A stretch of DNA of 64,000 nt from Aristolochia californica (lineage: Eukaryota > Streptophyta > Magnoliopsida > Piperales > Aristolochiaceae): contig JARWKL010000002.1 of assembly GCA_029961685.1 (NCBI GenBank), forward strand, positions 26,008,908-26,072,907, given 5' to 3'. The notes beneath the pieces were generated by a model that was not told where the DNA came from, did not search any database, and saw only the letters and a list, made by a program, of their open reading frames with translations. Below are positions 63,019 to 64,000 of the stretch, piece by piece. The translations under genes and the position numbers were made by a program. Positions within the stretch are counted from its first letter, which is position 1; each line of letters starts with the position of its first letter.

Positions 63019-64000
63019 TGATAGATGAATAACCCTTATAATTGTGTTATAGGTGGTTATTTATCGGTTTTCACATGAAACGTGCATTTATTGAATTTGG
63101 CATTAATCACTGCTTATATTGCATATTTTCTCTCATGAATTATATCTCATTGCTTTTAGGGTTTATTTCTTCCTGAAATGATTTTTAGGGATTTAATTAT
63201 GGAATTTCAGGAGAATTTTGTGTGGAGAAGAAGATATTTACAGAAATGCCATTAGTGGGGGATGTGATTTTTAGGGCAAAGTCGTATTGAAAAGGGAGAA
63301 GCCACCAATGAAAGGAGAGGAGAGCTCGAGAGAGTCTCCCTCCAGCTGCCAACCATTCGAAGGGAAGACACGAGAGGGCTCCCTCCGAATGCCATTCGTC
63401 ACCGTCATCCACCACCATCCGGCAACCGAGACCAGACCAGAGGAGAGCTCGAGTGAGTCTCCGTCGCGGCGAGTTCGACGCTGCCATTTTCTGCTCGCCA
63501 GGCTGAGAGGTGACCCGAGAGGGCTCCTCTAGCGCCGATTTCACATTTCAGACCATTTCCGAAGCTATTCTGACTCTGATCGAGACTCGAGAGAGCCGGT
63601 CAGAGGACTTTGGCTCCATTCCATCGTCCGCTGCATCACGTCCATCCATGGGTTTCTATCCTTCTTTTTCAGCGTCGTCTCTACCTTCGGCCACTCACTC
63701 TCTCAACCTGAAGCTATCAATTTCTCGAAATTGGAGCACCCGTGAGATCGACCCTTTGCTGCCTGAGCGAGAGGAAGGGAAGGGGAGTAATCCATCATTT
63801 TGTAATTTAATTTTCCTATAGTTTGAACTTAGGTTTTGAATGTTTATTAAATTTTATTTGAGAATTAATGTTTATCAAAAATTTGTTTTCCGAATATTTG
63901 ATTAAATTAGTTAGTTAGGGTAGGATTGTAATTTAGGGTGGATTCTGGTATTTTAATCCGATTTCTGTCTTTAACTCTATGCGCCCAAGAGGGGCTACAC
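63019..64000. other. Non-satellite flank; possible start of an LTR element, no gene called
   Basis: Satellite wording stops within the G-run at about 63,018 and unrelated sequence begins TGATAGATGAATAACCC. The middle part (about 63,290-63,800) is clearly GC-richer than the arrays and contains GAGAGCTCGAG and GAGAGGGCTCC repeats; the ends are AT-rich. Frames of 81-115 codons exist on both strands but they overlap each other, one of them begins at GTG rather than ATG, and they match nothing I recognise. A start with TG directly at the array break, and a length of nearly 1 kb without coding, would fit the first part of a long LTR, but the other end lies outside the window. It could equally be ordinary unique flank or a 5' leader. 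Confidence 0.4.
63318..63462 (+). repeat. Short direct repeats in the GC-rich flank
   Basis: AGGAGAGCTCGAGNGAGTCTCC occurs at 63,318-63,339 and 63,441-63,462 (one mismatch, 123 bp apart). CGAGAGGGCTCC also occurs at 63,371 and 63,516. This looks like a decayed tandem duplication. Confidence 0.7.

Noticed and set aside
63197..63821. Three overlapping frames of 81-115 codons at the right edge
   Set aside because: They lie on both strands over the same GC-rich stretch, one begins at GTG rather than ATG, and none shows a recognisable motif.

Overview
The window looks like repeat-rich heterochromatin from a flowering plant nuclear genome. No intact, expressed-looking protein gene can be supported. 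The plant assignment rests on two things: an LTR retrotransposon with a plant Ty3/gypsy-type Gag and an initiator-Met-tRNA primer site, and solo LTRs of Ty1/copia type. About 63 kb of the 64 kb is AT-rich tandem satellite DNA in three related families that share one core monomer. The species cannot be named from the sequence alone.

Layout. 1-27.1 kb is family A (monomer about 458 bp), interrupted at 11,334-14,470 by a nested LTR element. 27.1-43.2 kb is family B (about 460 bp, with a HindIII site in most monomers). 43.2-56.4 kb is family C (about 660 bp, carrying an extra segment of about 190 bp). At about 56,395 the family C array flips and continues in reverse orientation to 63,018. The last 0.98 kb (63,019-64,000) is non-satellite, is GC-richer in the middle, and may be the start of another LTR element cut by the window edge.

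The nested element is a minus-strand, non-autonomous, Gag-only retrotransposon (TR-GAG type). It has two LTRs with TGTTATG/CATAACA ends, a perfect AAGGA target-site duplication, a PBS and a PPT. It carries one gag frame with three in-frame stops, and a scar where nearly all of pol was lost. Two copies of a copia-like solo LTR of about 400 bp sit at the same satellite position 8.2 kb apart. That points to one insertion copied by array duplication, not two insertions.

The arrays have visible higher-order structure. Family A has a shortened monomer with the same deletion of about 147 bp eight times and a repeated multi-monomer block. Family B has marker monomers spaced 8, 7, 8 and 7 monomers apart and a recent 460-bp triplication. 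Family C has an 8.2-kb segmental duplication, a template-switch hairpin whose unmutated counterpart is still present in the sister copy, and poly(C)/poly(G) expansions at one fixed position. Short open frames of 60-113 codons recur through the monomers and are by-products of satellite repetition. All coordinates of array junctions were read by eye and can be off by a few bases.
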